Shown: positions 35,341 to 49,299 of the stretch, piece after piece
How the letters are laid out: each line of letters opens with the position of its first letter
Numbering within the stretch: position 1 is the first letter of the stretch
NCBI RefSeq assembly: GCF_042242105.1
Contig: NC_092016.1
Coordinates: 3,519,501 to 3,583,500, forward strand
Direction of reading: 5' to 3'
Source: Pempheris klunzingeri
Lineage: Eukaryota > Chordata > Actinopteri > Acropomatiformes > Pempheridae
DNA length: 64,000 nucleotides
Position numbers and translations under genes: made by a program
Notes under the pieces: generated by a model
Told to the model about the DNA's origin: nothing
The model's database searches: none
Seen by the model: only the letters and a program-made list of their open reading frames with translations

Positions 35341-36662
35341 ATGCTGATCACATGTGGGATTCATGTGGATGCAGTGTGCGTTTGTTTCTCCACACTGATG
35401 ATTGGACCCTGATCCTGTACTATAAATGAGATGAAGTGTTTCTGTTTGTCATTGATTGCCAATTTTTCTGACTGAAAAAAACATTTATGTTTGTTATTGA
35501 ACCTTTTTTTGGCAAAACATTTTGTTTTTGTGCCGCAGATTTCAGTCTAATAAGGACGAAAAGTAACTGTAATAAGTCATCATTAATTGTAATCTGACTG
35601 GCCTTAGATTTTTGGATGTTACTGTATTATTAATTTCAATTCTTCAGTAAGGAAAAATACTGACATCACCCCAATCACTTTCAGATTTGAATGCAGTGTT
35701 GTCAGTTTTGAAAACGTGTGCCTTTAACTCGTGTCTGGAACTTTTACTAAGAAAAGTGTTGGATATACTGTATATTTTGTAATTCAAAGTGTTGTCCTTC
35801 AGTCAATTTCAAGCAAATTAAATTTGCTTCAACTTGAATTTAATTTACAGAGAGAATATAATAAGCTTTCAATGAATTTCAAGTGTTTTTGTCATTATCA
35901 TTAAATTAGTTTACGAAGCAGCTTCATCCACATCACTTGCTTTGCTTAAGAATGGTTTCTAAGGAAACCAAAGCAATACTCACTAAAAGTTTTGCTAATA
36001 ATAACATTTCTACTTTTCTTTTATATATAATTTTTCATATTTACTCAAAGTAAACTGATGCCAATTCATCCAGACTGCCTTACAGGGCTTCAGCCAACAC
36101 AGGAGGCTTATTTTTCATGAAGACCAACAGTGTATTTGATGTGTTCAGCCAGTGGGAAACTTTAGGAAAAGTCAGAGAAGATCTCGAGGTGTGAAAGGAG
36201 CCGAATCCCACGTTCCCCTGACGTGCATCTGATTGGTAATTTCTACTAACTCGCCATAACTTGAGACCCAGTGTCTCCACATGACCAGTATGCAGGTATT
36301 GAATCTCAAAAGTCTTCCCTTGCACCTCCCTCAGACGACCGCCAGTCTCTAAATTATTTGTGAACTGATGTATATTTTCTATGTGATTTCTTGTGTTGAG
36401 AAACATGCGTATGTGTGTTTATTTGATGTACTGTTTGAAACCTCAGCTCGGACGTAACATGCTGTATATTGGCATTCCTAAAGAACAACTGCAAACTCAA
36501 GATAATGTGTGTGATTTTCTTTCATAGTGCTTTAACTTAAGGCTCAATCTCACATCCATTACAAGAGTTCTGTATGCATTGTTTTAACAGAACAGAATTT
36601 AGTGCCTTTTTGTATTTCAATATTGAATATAGCATCTAATAAAATGCTTTGCTTTCATTTAA
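34819..36662 (+). other. scamp2: scamp2 3'UTR with poly(A) signal
   Basis: About 1.8 kb follows the stop codon up to AATAAA at 36638-36643, which is followed by a GT/T-rich stretch, so the end is well supported. It contains C-runs near 35050, (GT)n at 35312-35340 and otherwise unique sequence. SCAMP2 mRNAs of other vertebrates also have long 3'UTRs. Confidence 0.7.
36638..36643 (+). terminator. scamp2: scamp2 poly(A) signal
   Basis: AATAAA with a downstream TGTCATTGTTTTATT element. It is the only strong signal with a GT-rich follow-up after the stop codon. Confidence 0.65.
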
Positions 36663-37044
36663 AGCTGTCATTGTTTTATTCTTTTAAAGAAAAACCCTTA
36701 TCAGGATGTTTCACAGAAGAGTAGAGGACGTGATGCTTTTAATATAACTTTGTCTCAGACAGTATTTAATCACTATTTAATGCTTTTTTTCTCCATCAGT
36801 CTGTGAACTTTGCCTTAAGCAAACAGTTGATTCCAGTTACTTGGATGTGATTTTTTTTTTTTTTTTACCACTGAATCATGTCATGAAACTGGCTTAAAAC
36901 TTTCTCACAAACTCATTTTAATGTAGCAGTTTACAGATCCTCCACAAGGATTTCCTGCCAGAAATGGAAAGCAGAAAAAAAATCATTAATCTTTACTTTT
37001 TTTTGTGAATTACTGAATAATCAAATTTTTTTTTTTTTTTTACA

Positions 37045-37645
37045 TATTTTGGGTTTGAAATGACAGGTAGGTATAAAAAGCTTTAGAAGTGGTCCAGTAG
37101 ATGCACAACTGAGCTACTGCACCCAAAGTGTTTGATTTTGCCTCCGACGAGCTCAGATTGTTATTTGTGGTGTTCGACAACATGACAGAAAGGATCCCTG
37201 CAGAGACGGACCTGTGAGAACCACAATCAGCAGTTATATCACTCGCTTCAAAGTCACCAAACTCCATTGACAAAAACGGTAATTTTACCTCACAGATCAT
37301 GGGAGATGTTGGATCACCACTGCCTGATCGGTTACTTTGTGTTTTTGTATTTTACGTAATACTCCTGATGTCAGTGAGAAAATGCAGTTTGGTAATCCAA
37401 CACCAAAGTCACATAATGACAACAAACTAAGTGATGGAGGGAGCAGTAGAACAGAAACTCCCATGTTCTGCAATGTAAAATTACTGCTTTTTTTAGTGGA
37501 GTTCTGTGGTTCTGACTCTTACAGGTCTATCTTTATTCTTTCCATAATGTTTTACATTTCCAATAATAATCTGAGTGTGTCAGAGGCAAAAACAGTCACC
37601 TTTAGTGGACCTGCTTTGATCAGATGCTGTTGCTGCTTAGCCACA
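37045..37645. mobile_element. Foldback MITE, copy 3
   Basis: The left arm contains GAGCTCAGATTGTTATTTGT, GGATCCCTGCAGAGACGGAC and AAACTCCATTGACAAAAACG. The right arm contains the same order inverted: ATGTAAAATTACTGCTTTTT, ACAGGTCTATCTTTATTCTT, TTTCCATAATGTTTTACATT and AATAATCTGAGTGTGTCAGA. The palindrome spans at least 500 bp with a central gap. No reading frame. Confidence 0.8.
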
Positions 37646-38680
37646 ACATTTAAATCCGGTGAAGTAATACTGAAGCACAGCACAGTCGTCAATAGCTGTA
37701 GGAAAGTTTCTCATCTTTGACTGAGACTTTTTTGAGACACATCAGTTTCCTCCTCCTCTCTATTTTTAGAAGGACAGAGGAGATCAGACCTTTGTGACCA
37801 CACTGTGTCTGCAGTCAACCTGACAGTCTGTGGGGAATCTGCTGTCTGTCTGTCTGTCTGTCTGTCTGGCACTCTGAATAACTGCAGCCTCTTCCCATTG
37901 AGCAGACAGGGCAGCCACCTGAGCTCACAGGTGTGCAGTTTCACCCTTCTCTAGACAGTTACATAAAAGGTTAGTTCTAATTTATGACAAACGTGATAAA
38001 TTATTAGTTTTTATTTCTCAGTTAAGGTTCCCTCTTTATTAGTGCCTGTTAAACAGAAAAGAAACTGCAGTGTTGCTGAGCTGGTGCCGGTGATAGAGAC
38101 AGGGGAAGGTCACGTCTCGCTGGCTTATCCTGAGCACACTAATTACCCAACCATCTAATTACCAACACCTGGGCTTCCCCGACAGACCAGCTAAAGCCTG
38201 ATGATTGATGTGAAGTGGGAATCCTCCCACTGGCCATCCTTCCTTCACAGGACATGACTGTTTCCTGGATGAGAGGAGCCTCAGGATGAACAAAGAAGCT
38301 GTGTGGCCTCATGTGGATGATTCAGTCCACTGACAGTTTGATCTGCTTGCATGATATGTGAGTTTACTTTGGTTTAAAATGCATTTCTAGCAACCTAAGT
38401 AGTTTATTTGTTGTAGTGATTGTGTCAGAAGTGGCAATTTCTTTATTCCTAGATTAACAGTTTGGTTTAAGAAGTTACCTTTGTTGGCTAATCATTGCAG
38501 CATCAGATTAATGTCCTTTTATTCTTTTTTTTCCTCTGTCAAACTAGTAAAACTATCTAATCAATGACTGGACTGGATCTCCTGCCTTTGCTCGTGACCT
38601 AACAGATGAGCTGTAGAGTTGAAGACAATCCTGGAGGCAAAGTATCTTTAAGAAATTCAGTTTGCCTTCAAAGCTAAATA

Positions 38681-39384
38681 CACTACTCACTAAAAGTTAG
38701 GGATATTCAGCTTTCAGGTGAAATTTCAGGATGAACCTAAAATGCATTCTAACCTTTCCAGGTGAACTTAATGTGACCTTCTCTAAACCTTTGAATGCAC
38801 ATGTCCAACTGTTCAGTGTCTCAGTACTTTCTGCACCAGCTGCTGTTCTCTAACAAGAAGCTTAACAGCAACATTCACAACAGGTTTGATCCATGAATCC
38901 ACCAATACATTTCCTGCTTCAGTTAGAATTGGTATTTAAACAGTCCTCCTCATCCTGCTGTTCACATTCTGACATCATGAGACCAAGACGACACCTAACA
39001 GTTGATCAGCAGCACCTCAACACTGGAGGCTTCAAACAGGAAGTCCTCAGACGGAGGTGTTCACTGAGCTTAGAGGGTCACAGAGTGTCATCAGGAGGTT
39101 GGAACAGTGATACAGAGACTGGAAGAGTCACAGAAAGGAGAGGAGTGGACGTCCTTTGGCCACGTCCCAATTTATTGAGACACTGAACATGTTTTGTTGT
39201 GGTATACCTACCACTGTTGGTAGATTTTCTTTCAATAAATAGTTTAAAATGAATAAAATTACCATTGCATGCTTCTACTTAAATGTCCTACTTTCATGAT
39301 ATAATATCACTGTAGCATTCACTTTTTACATTTTCCATATATTTCACCTGAAAGTCAAATATCCCTACCTTTTAGTGAGTAGTG
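38681..39384. mobile_element. Non-autonomous Tc1/mariner-type element, complete
   Basis: It has 44-bp terminal inverted repeats beginning CACTACTCACTAAAAG at both ends with a few mismatches, and TA on each side (38679-38680 and 39385-39386), the target duplication of Tc1/mariner. Inside, at about 38975-39180, a degraded frame resembles the start of a Tc1-like transposase: an RRH-type start, then a VIRRLEQ, stop, YRDWKSHRKERSGRPL-like segment after the helix-turn-helix. The catalytic domain is absent, so it depended on a partner element. Confidence 0.9.
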
Positions 39385-39699
39385 TATCTGTCATGTGACA
39401 TGTTTTACAAACCCTCAGGAGCTCTTTGCACATCCTCTGCCTGTATGGCATAAATGACTTGTTTGATGCACGTACAGCTGCAACCTGCTCGTGTTTTTAT
39501 GTTTGCTTTATAATCTGGAAGATGACACTGTACTTAATGGCACCCAGATTTATAATGAAAGAACAGTGGGTGGGTAGGATTTATTTTATTTTGAAGGGTC
39601 AGTTCAGCCAAATGCTGTTTTGTTGCTGATGTTGATGTCTTTGACTTGTAACATGGAATCCACAAGTAAAGGTTTATCTCCAGAACCCTTCTTCTAGAT

Positions 39700-39965
39700 T
39701 ACCTGAAGACCATCATTGCGTTTCTCCAAAAATCCATTCCCCTCTGCTTCCCTGGGGCTGGTCAGAGTGGTGGCATCAGGCAAAGCCAGATATTTCAGAC
39801 GTCGTCAATTTCCAGGCCGTATAAGACGTATAATCCCTCCAGCAAGTTCTGGGTCTCCTTCCAGTTGGACGTGTCCAGAATACCTCCACAGACACGCACA
39901 CAGACGTCCCGATGAGATGTCTGAACCACAGAAGGAGCAGTGACTCAACTTTAAGCTCCTTCCTG
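39700..39965 (-). mobile_element. LINE C-terminal remnant
   Basis: The minus-strand frame contains GRRPRTCWRDYTSYTAWKL, which resembles the RPRTRWRDYISxLAWERLG motif near the end of fish LINE polyproteins. It is preceded by WTRPTGRRP. It is short and degraded. Recognition rests on this motif alone. Confidence 0.5.
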
Positions 39966-41754
39966 ATGGATTCCCCAAAAGGATCCCCACCCTCAGGTGC
40001 TCGATGGGTTTGTCCATTCCTGTTTTTAGCTTGAACACGAGAATTTAAATCATTGTTACTCATTTAAAACTGACATTTTCATACTTTAATCCACTTGGTT
40101 TCACATTCACACTTGTTCACGCAGCATTTTAAGGGTAAAATAATAATGTTTGGTCTGAGGCCCACAGCTTTTATGGGTGATTTAAGACCTCAGGTGTCCA
40201 GCAGATGGTGCGGTAGCTGCTGTTTTATAGCTGACATTATCATGATCAAGCAATCTGGTATCAGATCTAAATGATCTAATATACTTGTTTGGAAAACTGT
40301 CACAGTTGATGTGATTTGTCTGACTGGAGTGCAACACGGGAGTTGACTGACTGAAAGGTTAAATATTGGAACAGTAGAAACAGACTGTGGCAGGTCTGAC
40401 TCTTTTCTCAGCCATAACTTGCAGATCTACTGCACCTGAACATCCTCTGACTTGTTGGGAGTCTCGTCTGTTGCCACTAGAGGGAAGCACGGCGGTGGTG
40501 TCGGTCGTCTGTGAAGTGAAGTGCTGACTCACTGTCAGAAACCTGCAGCAGTGAGGTATCTTCACTGTGCTGCTGTAGGATGTTACACACCGTCTCTTAC
40601 AGCTGTCTGTCTGGGGAAAGAAGAAGAAACTAGAGCAAACCCATCAAATCTTATGGGCCACATTAAACTAGTTAACTTTGTCTTAAGTTGAATTCAAGAA
40701 GGCAAATCGTGTTTACTATAACGCATGAACCTTTATTTGGGCCTGTTGGTACAAATTAAATCATAATTACAAATAGAAAACATAACTAATAACATGGGCT
40801 AAATGAAAATAAAGTATTTACGATCTGCTTTGTGTATAAGTGGGACAGATCTATCTCCTGCCATGCGTTAAATCAGTGATAATTACAATAAAAGGAGGGT
40901 TCAGCCCAGCAGAAGTCAGAGTGGACCTCCTTATTATCCCCTCAGTGTGGTGCTGACGGTTTATGCTGAGACGCCCTCTGCTACTCACAGAGACGTGCCA
41001 AGCTCAAGGTTAACCAGGAGAAAAGCTGAATGAGGAAGATTTCTCTGAGAAGAAAGAGGCCGTTTTAAGGCCGGTCTGCATTATCTCTGTCTTTATCAGT
41101 GTGTCCTGATGAGTGTGCGTGTGTGTGCATAAAAAGAAACACATCAGAGCTCTGGAGAAATTGTCCTTTTAATATGCTTCAGATTATTCTAATAAGTTCT
41201 CCACATTCACTGCACGAAGGCGGACTACATTCACACATCATCTGAATCCTAAATGGAGACTGAGGAGGAACAGCAGTGCCTGACTGACGTTGAGAGTCTC
41301 CTAATCCTGTGTTACTTATAAATCCTGCTAGACTGTCTGTTCAATCTTCTCCATAAAGTGTCTTGTTGCAGCGTAACAGCTTATTGTTGCGTTCAAGCTG
41401 TCCGATTCAGGCTGCCAACACATTAACACTGACACAATGCATTGCTTAAACCACATTTCTTTTTGTTTTTACTCATTTAATGTATGCACAAGACGCAGGG
41501 CGGGCTATTGTGCATGAATGTGTATCCTGGAACACATTTACAACAAAAATAACAGAGCGAAAGCTGCTTGACCACTATTAACCTCTGCCTCTTTGTGTTT
41601 TTACTATCGTATGGAACATGTAGGATGATTGTACTCATGTCCTTGTTTTTTTTTTCAAGCATAGGTGAGGTGAGACAGGGGACACTTGCTGCATGCATGA
41701 AAGTGTGTCAGTGCATTGCAATTCCTGTCGTGACTGCACACTGAGACATACACA

Positions 41755-41880
41755 CTCAGCTGCTGGTTTATTAGGTGCACCCTGATAAAATGGATGCACT
41801 CTAATATAACACTGCTATTGAACTGTATTGCATTACTCAAAGAGAAGTTTCTCGTATTCAGCCTTCCTCTTATTTTTTTG
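41755..41880. repeat. Dispersed fish repeat (TTTATTAGGTGCACC type)
   Basis: GGTTTATTAGGTGCACCCTG and ATGCACTCTAATATAACACT match a high-copy teleost repeat known to me with TTCATTAGGTACACC. A related fragment is at about 60943-60975 (TAATACAACAATCCTGCAAT). Confidence 0.55.
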
Positions 41881-43197
41881 TGAAAGCTACGATAAAGAAA
41901 ATAGAAGCACCAGCCGGTATAGCAGAATAGATTTCAGCTTTATCTGCCTGTTGCATTAGTGTTGGCTGCCAAATAAACATTGAGCTAAGTTTTTTTTTTT
42001 TTCATCTTGGGTTGTTTGTAGCTTTAGTTGTGCTAATCTAACTGGTGCTTTATTGTCTACTGTGGAATAATCCAGCACCAACTGTGTCCAGTAAACCCAG
42101 TTTAACCAACAGTGCAGGATTTGGCCCCATGCTGGTCCATGTTAAGGGCTAAACTAATCCCAGATAACCTGTGTTGATGGTGGAAATAGATCCCAAAGGA
42201 GTAACCAGCAGAGTGAACTCATGTCAGAGGATGAAAACACCAAAAAAAAAAAAAGGTGATACATTTACCCTCACAGAGAGCACCTGACTGGCTAACCTCA
42301 CCGGGAAACACACCTGGAGAAGTTACACAAAGGTAAGATGGGAGTACATTCAAACAGTATGTCAGACCTGTTCGAGAGGAAAGGCTTCAAGGATGAAGTC
42401 TGTGGATTTGGTTGGCCGCTGTATTTTTGGTAAACTGAGTAAAAAGAGGATAATATGCTAACATTAGCATAAATTGTGCATCGTGCTAAGCTAACGTTAG
42501 CTTGTTTGTAGCATCATTTAACTTGATTGTCACTTCGGTCGCGTATCGTTCCGTAAGCAAACCACGGTAAGGATGAGTAAAAGCTTTGTTTTTACCTGTT
42601 ATTATGTAGCAGGTTACATAAATTAAGGTGTTGTATTCATCCCACAGATGTCTTTTCTCAGTCGGGGATGATATAACTCTTATCCGGGGCGACAGTGAAG
42701 TTTAAATCCAATATTTTCACAGTGTGTGGATCGATAACGTTAAGATAGCTTAGCTGTAGCAGCTGGAAATAATAGATTTAAACACTGGTTTCATCTCGGG
42801 CAAACTTTTGTTGTTTATTTCGGGCTGACAGCCACAAATTAACCTTTTGAAGATAAATAAATGAGTTGAAATGCTTGTAAGCATGAAATAAGTGAGATCA
42901 TTGGGGCTTATTTGTTAAAATTAAAATGTTTTGGTGATTTGTTTAATGCCTGAGTCACCATAATTATATTTAATGCATTTAAAATAAAAAAATCTAGTAT
43001 TAAAATCTGCAGCTCAATAATGACACAGAAACGCTCTTATTTTGAAAAGTTCCACCGGAAGTACATCTTTAATATTCTGGCTGACACCTTATTATCTGCC
43101 CTCCCTTCCCCTCCCTCACCTCTCAGCATCCTCCTCCCCCCTCCTCCTCCTCCTCACCCCCAGCATACTCGTCCCCTCGCGCACACCGGTAGTTGTC

Positions 43198-44738
43198 ATG
43201 GCGATGGAGTCATCCTCGGCGTCGGCTCCGGGGGTTGTTGCCATGGAGATGCCGGTGCGAGGTGCGCTCCCGGTGGTGGAGGAGGACGAGGGCTGCAGCG
43301 CGCTGCCGCCGCCGGGGTCCGAGGAGCGGCTGCGGTACCGCGGAGGAGCGGGAGGGAGACGGCGGCGCGGGGTGCCGTTCAACCGGGGCGGCTACTACAT
43401 GCTGATAGCGATCGGGGAGATCGGCACGGAGCACCAGCTGGACGCCGCCAGGGCGCAGATAGAGCGGGGTGAGTGATGGAGCAGGCAGCGGGGCTCCAGC
43501 CTCCAGATCTGGGCTGGAGGAAAAAAAAAACAAAACATGTTTAAACCTGGAAACATGAACATTTTGACGCAGAGTGGTGTCCTTATAGGTAGAGGCAGTT
43601 GCTGCAGCATTGCACCATGGGACACCACGCATCATCCCTCACCCACTGTGAACTCTATGACTGTAACATCGCAGACTCAAGTTGTGGACGCAGCAGATAT
43701 AACAGAGCACTATTTTGGTGGCAGAGTATCTATATCTATCATCCCGATCAATCAGCATGGCTGGATAAGTTTATTTACACCCTGCACAGTAATGCACCTG
43801 TCTGTGCTGCAGCAGGCGTATAGAAAAAGCATGAATTAGAGTGTGTGTGTGTGTGTGTGTTCTGTGTCTTCTCTCAGCAGTAAACGAAACAAAATCTGCA
43901 GGCTGTGCCCACTAATGATTTCACAGATGTCACAAATGAAACCGTGAGTCCTCCTCCTTCCTTTTCTTTCGCGCTCCGGCGTCGTTACTCAGCTGGATTC
44001 CTTCAGCTGGAGCTCAGACCCTCCTCCTCCTCTCCTGGCGTGGGAAGTTTGGGTGGACGTAAACGGAGCTGTCGAGCAGTTGTGAGAGACGTTGCTGTGT
44101 GAGGAGTAATGCTGGTCAGCAATTTTTTTTTTTTTTTTTTTTTTTTTTCCGCTGTGTTGTTGCCACTCTAAGCTGTTTTCAGTCCAGATGATCAATCTCT
44201 TAGATGCTGGTCCGCCGCCATAGCAACCCCATCCATCCCCACTCTGACCTCCTCTTGCCGTGCGTGGCGAGCTCTTGTATCACACACCCTCGGCTCATTA
44301 CACCAGCAGTTTTTTTATTATATTTTTATTTGTCTGTCAGGTCTGTGTTGTGTCTGTGCCATTGACTCCCATTACTTGTCAGCTGCAAGACCGACGTTAA
44401 AGACGGTTTTATTTGGACAGGTTTGAATTGATTTTCCTTAAAATCTGACTAGTGCTGCTACTGATGATAATCTCCATTACTGTTTAATGAAAACACTGAC
44501 ACATATAAAGTTAAATTAACTTTTCCAAAACCTATTATGAGGTCTTGAAATTGCTCGTTTATCTTCAGTGCCTGAAAAATATCTTGATAATATTCATTAT
44601 TATTAAATAAATCTGTCCATCAATCAGTGGCACATGAGTTTAGTGTGTTTTTTACTAAATTATTATTCTTTATAATTTGTATAATTAGTTATTATTAATA
44701 TAATGTGATATATACTAATAATAATACTAATAATAGTA

Positions 44739-44772
<34 letters not shown>

Positions 44773-47700
44773 GTTACTGTTTTAACAAATGTTAAGTGAC
44801 AAATAATTTACTTTAATTGTTAGTTGAGTTTCTTTTAAATTTGTTAATCTGATCAGTTAATTAAATTGTAGCTTCAGCATCCAATTGGACCATTTTTAAA
44901 AAAATTATTTTTATACTTTATGGACTCACAAACAGCAGCAAACAGAACTAACAAAACAGTTCTCACAATCGATCAGCACACATTTGTGTGGTTTGTTTGT
45001 GGGCCACCGTTTTGAAGTTTTTCCTTTATGTCGCCATCTTGGTTTTGTTGGAGACGTTTAAAAGCCCCCCTTCCTGCTCTATTTCCCTCTAAATGGGACC
45101 GCAATTTACTCAATGAACATCCTGCTGTGTTGAAGAAGACTAGAAACCAGCAACTGAGACCATAACCTCACCAGGAAAATGTTTATAGAGCCAATAAATC
45201 ACGTGAGAAGTAGGGCAGTTTTCTCATTGACTTCCATCCAATCAGACTTCTTTCTGCAACCAGTGAGTCAGCAGGTTTGAAGCTCCTCCACATTGGCTTC
45301 ACTTTTCAGATCTGGAAGCTGCGTCTTCTCCTTTCATCCAAACCAGCCCTTTACTAATGCACCGCTCAGACAGTGTCAGGTATAAACACCATTGATATCC
45401 ATCAGTAACTGATCAGTGTCAATACTATAAATCAGCTCTGACAGAAAGCAGTTGGAAAAAGTAGCTTTTAGACTTTTAGCTAAAATAATGAGGCTGAAAC
45501 GTGGACACTGTTGGCAGAGGACTTAATCTCACAGTGAAACAGTAAATAAATGGAAAATAGCCACTAAATTTGTTTTAATTGATCTGATTGATCTTATCAG
45601 AACCGCCCTGTTGTGCAGAAATGTGTCTTTCTTCCTTTTTTGGCTTTGAAAATTGTTTAAAACTGTAAATTGTTCCAAACTCTGTCCGAGCTGCTTCACT
45701 CTTTGTTTAGTGTTCGTGAGCCGACAGCGGCCGGATGAAGGTTTAATCATATTATTCCAAACGCTTGTGATACAGAAACACTAAGTGACAGCGGCTTTTT
45801 GCACTTTTTAACCACTGGGGTAACGAGCCTGAGGCCGCAGAAAGCTCAGGACGACGTCTTTCGGAGAGTCGGAGCCCAGGGTTACTGGAATGATCCTCAC
45901 GGTGCACCTTATGTGAATCTTATTTGACTGTAGATTCTCTAACTTTGCACGTGTTACTTAAAGGGGAACTTGTCCTCAAGCTTTGTGTCCTTGAATCAGT
46001 TTAACTTTCCTCCATGTTGCCTGGACCCAAAGCAAAAGTCTGCTGCTGCTACAGGACTGTTTGGAACTACAGATCAAACTTCCTGATTACATTTGTTTGT
46101 CTGCTGGTCGTAAGAAAACAATTTATATTAGTTTAATGCTGGAAACATTGGACATTTGGGGCTGCTGAGTGAAGAGGAATTACGATGAATGGAGGAGGAA
46201 GAGAGTCCAGCACCACCAGCAGGTGCAGTGCATTGTGGTAGTTGTTGTTTTTCACATATTTAGCAAAAGGGAATAACAAAGCCCTCTCCCTTGTTTTTTT
46301 AAAATCACATTGCACCAATGTCAAAAACATTTGTGCCTCCATAAACAGTTTTATGAAAGGACATTTCCAGTGGTGAAATATATATATATATATATATGAT
46401 ATTGTGTTTTTTTGGTGATTTACACATTTCACCATCTGTTGTCTTTATTTGCTCTGAATTTAAAGCCCATTTGTCGAGCGCTGTTGTGTGTCTGCACTAA
46501 ATCCCGAGTTTGTTTTATTGCTACTGGAGATGAAAATGAGTGTTCCTGAGAAAAGAGACGACTCGAACATCAGGAACACGTCCCGAGCTTGTGATCCAGT
46601 GTTTCTCCCCCCCCCCCCCAGAGGACAGACTTTCAGGCTTGCCACCTTTTGAGGTTTAGCCCATCTGGTATCTGGAGGCGGCGAAATAGAAAATGAGTGT
46701 GACTGTGATTCTGACACTGAGCTCTTGGTGCTTATCCCCTCTCACCTCGGACAGCATGATGTCTCAACCATGAATTCAAATGATTTTGTATTAGATATGA
46801 GCCCCCCCCCCTTCGTACAGACTCCTGTAGGTGTTCTGCAGGCATAATCCCTTGGCTACATATCAAAGTGGGAAATGATTAAATAATTAACACACAGCAC
46901 AAGAAATGGCCCATTTCAGTAACTGATGAGGTATTAATAACATATTTGTATTAATGCCCCGATTAACATTTCACACCTGTCGTCCTCCTTCCTTTGGAGC
47001 GCCAGGCGAAGCTCGGCCCTCGTAGGTTTGGAAACTGGCTGTAAAAACTTTGTGGTTTTGTCCTTCAGAGAGAACAACAGCTTTAATGATGATGGCGACA
47101 AGCCAGTCCAAGTTTTTACAGTCAAAATGTCAACAGCAACTTCCCAACCACCTCTATTATTCATCCATATGCTCCGTATCTTCCATCCATCCATTATCTA
47201 CGCCGCTTGTCCTTAAGGCTGACGCTCACATTCACACCTACAGACAATTTAGAGTCACCACTTAACCTGCATGTCTTTGGACTGTGGGAGGAAGCCGGCG
47301 TGCAAACTCCTCACAGAAAGACTCCAGCCGGCCGAACGGAAACCACTGCACCACCGTGCTACTCTCACTGTGTTTAACAGTCATATTCTTCTTCTGTAAA
47401 CTGACCACAGCTGCTTTTTTAAAACCACAAACATTTTACTGCCACCTTTTAAAGGAGAACTCGTGCTTTTTTAAACCTGAGCCCTATTTTTACATAGAAA
47501 GGACTTGTAGATACAAAAAGTTTTGGAATCAGTCCAGTATTTGGCCTCAGTCAGAAGCCACAAAATGTCTGAAAAGTTATCCTCTGGGGCAACCGAGTCT
47601 GATTTTTGCCACTGACAGGCTCAGATTGTTATTCTAAGTGTCTGACAACATTATGGAGAGGGTCCCAACAGAGACAGACCTGTAAAGCACAACAATAACA

Positions 47701-49260
47701 ACAAATTAAGTGATGTAGTATGTATGTATGTTCCGTAAGGTAAAATTACTGTTTTTTTCAATGGAGTCTGGTGGCTTTGAAGAGAGCGATATAACTTTAT
47801 CTACTGGACCAATTCTCGAAATGTTTGTACCTATTACTTAGGTCCAGCTTGAAGGAGTTCTCCAGAGGTGGATTGCTTTAATGCTCAGGATGTTCACTGA
47901 TTTGAGCCACATAGCTGTATTATACTATACTATACTATAATAAAATGAAAAAGAGTCTTTGATACACTCGTTAAATACAAAAAAACACCAAATAACTGCA
48001 TATTTAAGTCCATCTACAGTGTGCAAGTTTTTAGACCCATTTAGGACGGTCTCATCTACTGAAAAAGTACATTTGATTTCACCTTTGTGCCACTTTTCCA
48101 GTTAAGTTTGTTTAAGAGTGCAGTGGAAGTATTCACTGCAGCTGTGGTTGGTGAAGTCTGGAGACGTACTGGGTGGTTTTTCCCCACCTAGTGGTCACAA
48201 GGTGCATCAATTAGCCCATTTAACTGGAGAAAACAAGCTTGTAGTAGCCACCCAGCGCTGAGATTCATGCTGAAATGAGTTTAAACAGCATGTTTTGGTT
48301 TCACTAGGATCAGACCTGAGCTGTTGTTGTAGGGAAATGCACACCTGTAGAAATTCCCCATAATACAGAGCATCAGTGTTTGCCTCCCCCCCATCATGCA
48401 GTGGACAAGAGGGTGGCCATTGTTCTGTACACACATACTGATGGAAGTCTGGGTGACTCTGTGATATTGAGCAGATATTGATTGATACAAGTTAAAGGAC
48501 AGAAGAGGTTTTCACTCCACTTATAAAAATGAACCTCAGCAGGTCTCTCATCATAGGAGAGGGAACTTAACTGGCTCATGTGACTAGTTAGTGCTCTGAC
48601 TAGTTGTTATCTTAATTTTAGTGTATAGGGAAGCAACAATAGCGCCAATTGATTAGTTGTCTACTACTCAACGGACAGCCCAAGACCTAAATATATAAGA
48701 TTTACAATAACATATAAGAGAGAAAGTAAATGTTTGTCCTTCTTGCTTCAAAAATGGACTAAAATGATTAGTGGATTATTCATATAGCTGCCAATAATTT
48801 TTCATTGATGGATGAATTGATTGCATGCATCAACACACGTGTATGCATGTACACAACCATTAGAGGCTCTTCGCACGGATACGAAGGCCTCCTTTACTCC
48901 CATCGTCCTCCCTGTCTTCTGTGCACACTTAACAGTGTTTGTATCGTGAGGATCGATGTTAATGCTAACAATGTTAATCACAGTGACAGGGAACAGACTG
49001 CAGTGAGCAAACATTTTCTCCTCAGCTAAGGGCAAAGGCAAAACAAGGTCCTCAAAGTCCTTTTTTGTGGAAGAAGATTTCAGCACAGGGGCATGTCTTT
49101 GAAAAATTAGAATAATCTAATTTCTTGCTCTCGCTGAAGGAATCCACAAGTGGATAAGATGAGAGAGTTGCGTGCGTTGGTTTCCACCCTGCTGGATGAG
49201 ATCTGACAAGTTCTCTCTGAAGTTTGACTCACTGTGGCTCAGTAGGATCTGATGAAGCCG

Positions 49261-49299
<39 letters not shown>

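Larger units (their letters stand above)
36663..43197. other. Intergenic region between scamp2 and map1a
   Basis: Holds a foldback MITE, (CTGT)n at 37842-37867, a Tc1/mariner-type element, a LINE remnant and a short dispersed repeat. No exon of ULK3 or CSK, which are the neighbours of SCAMP2 in mammals, was recognised. Repeat-free blocks near 38040-38340 and 40860-41120 could be regulatory. The 5'UTR and promoter of map1a must lie just before 43198 or further upstream. Confidence 0.6.

Noticed and set aside
38893-39186. 97-codon frame inside the Tc1-type element as an active transposase
   Set aside because: Only a degraded helix-turn-helix part is recognisable, in a different frame with a stop, and no DDE domain.
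43042-43197. In-frame N-terminal extension upstream of the chosen map1a start
   Set aside because: The extension is pyrimidine-rich Leu/Pro/Ser sequence with no MAP1 resemblance; the ATG at 43198 has a better context and gives a typical leader.
43020-43472. 150-codon frame overlapping map1a exon 1
   Set aside because: Out-of-frame shadow of GC-rich exon 1; only the frame starting at 43198 joins exon 2 and matches MAP1.
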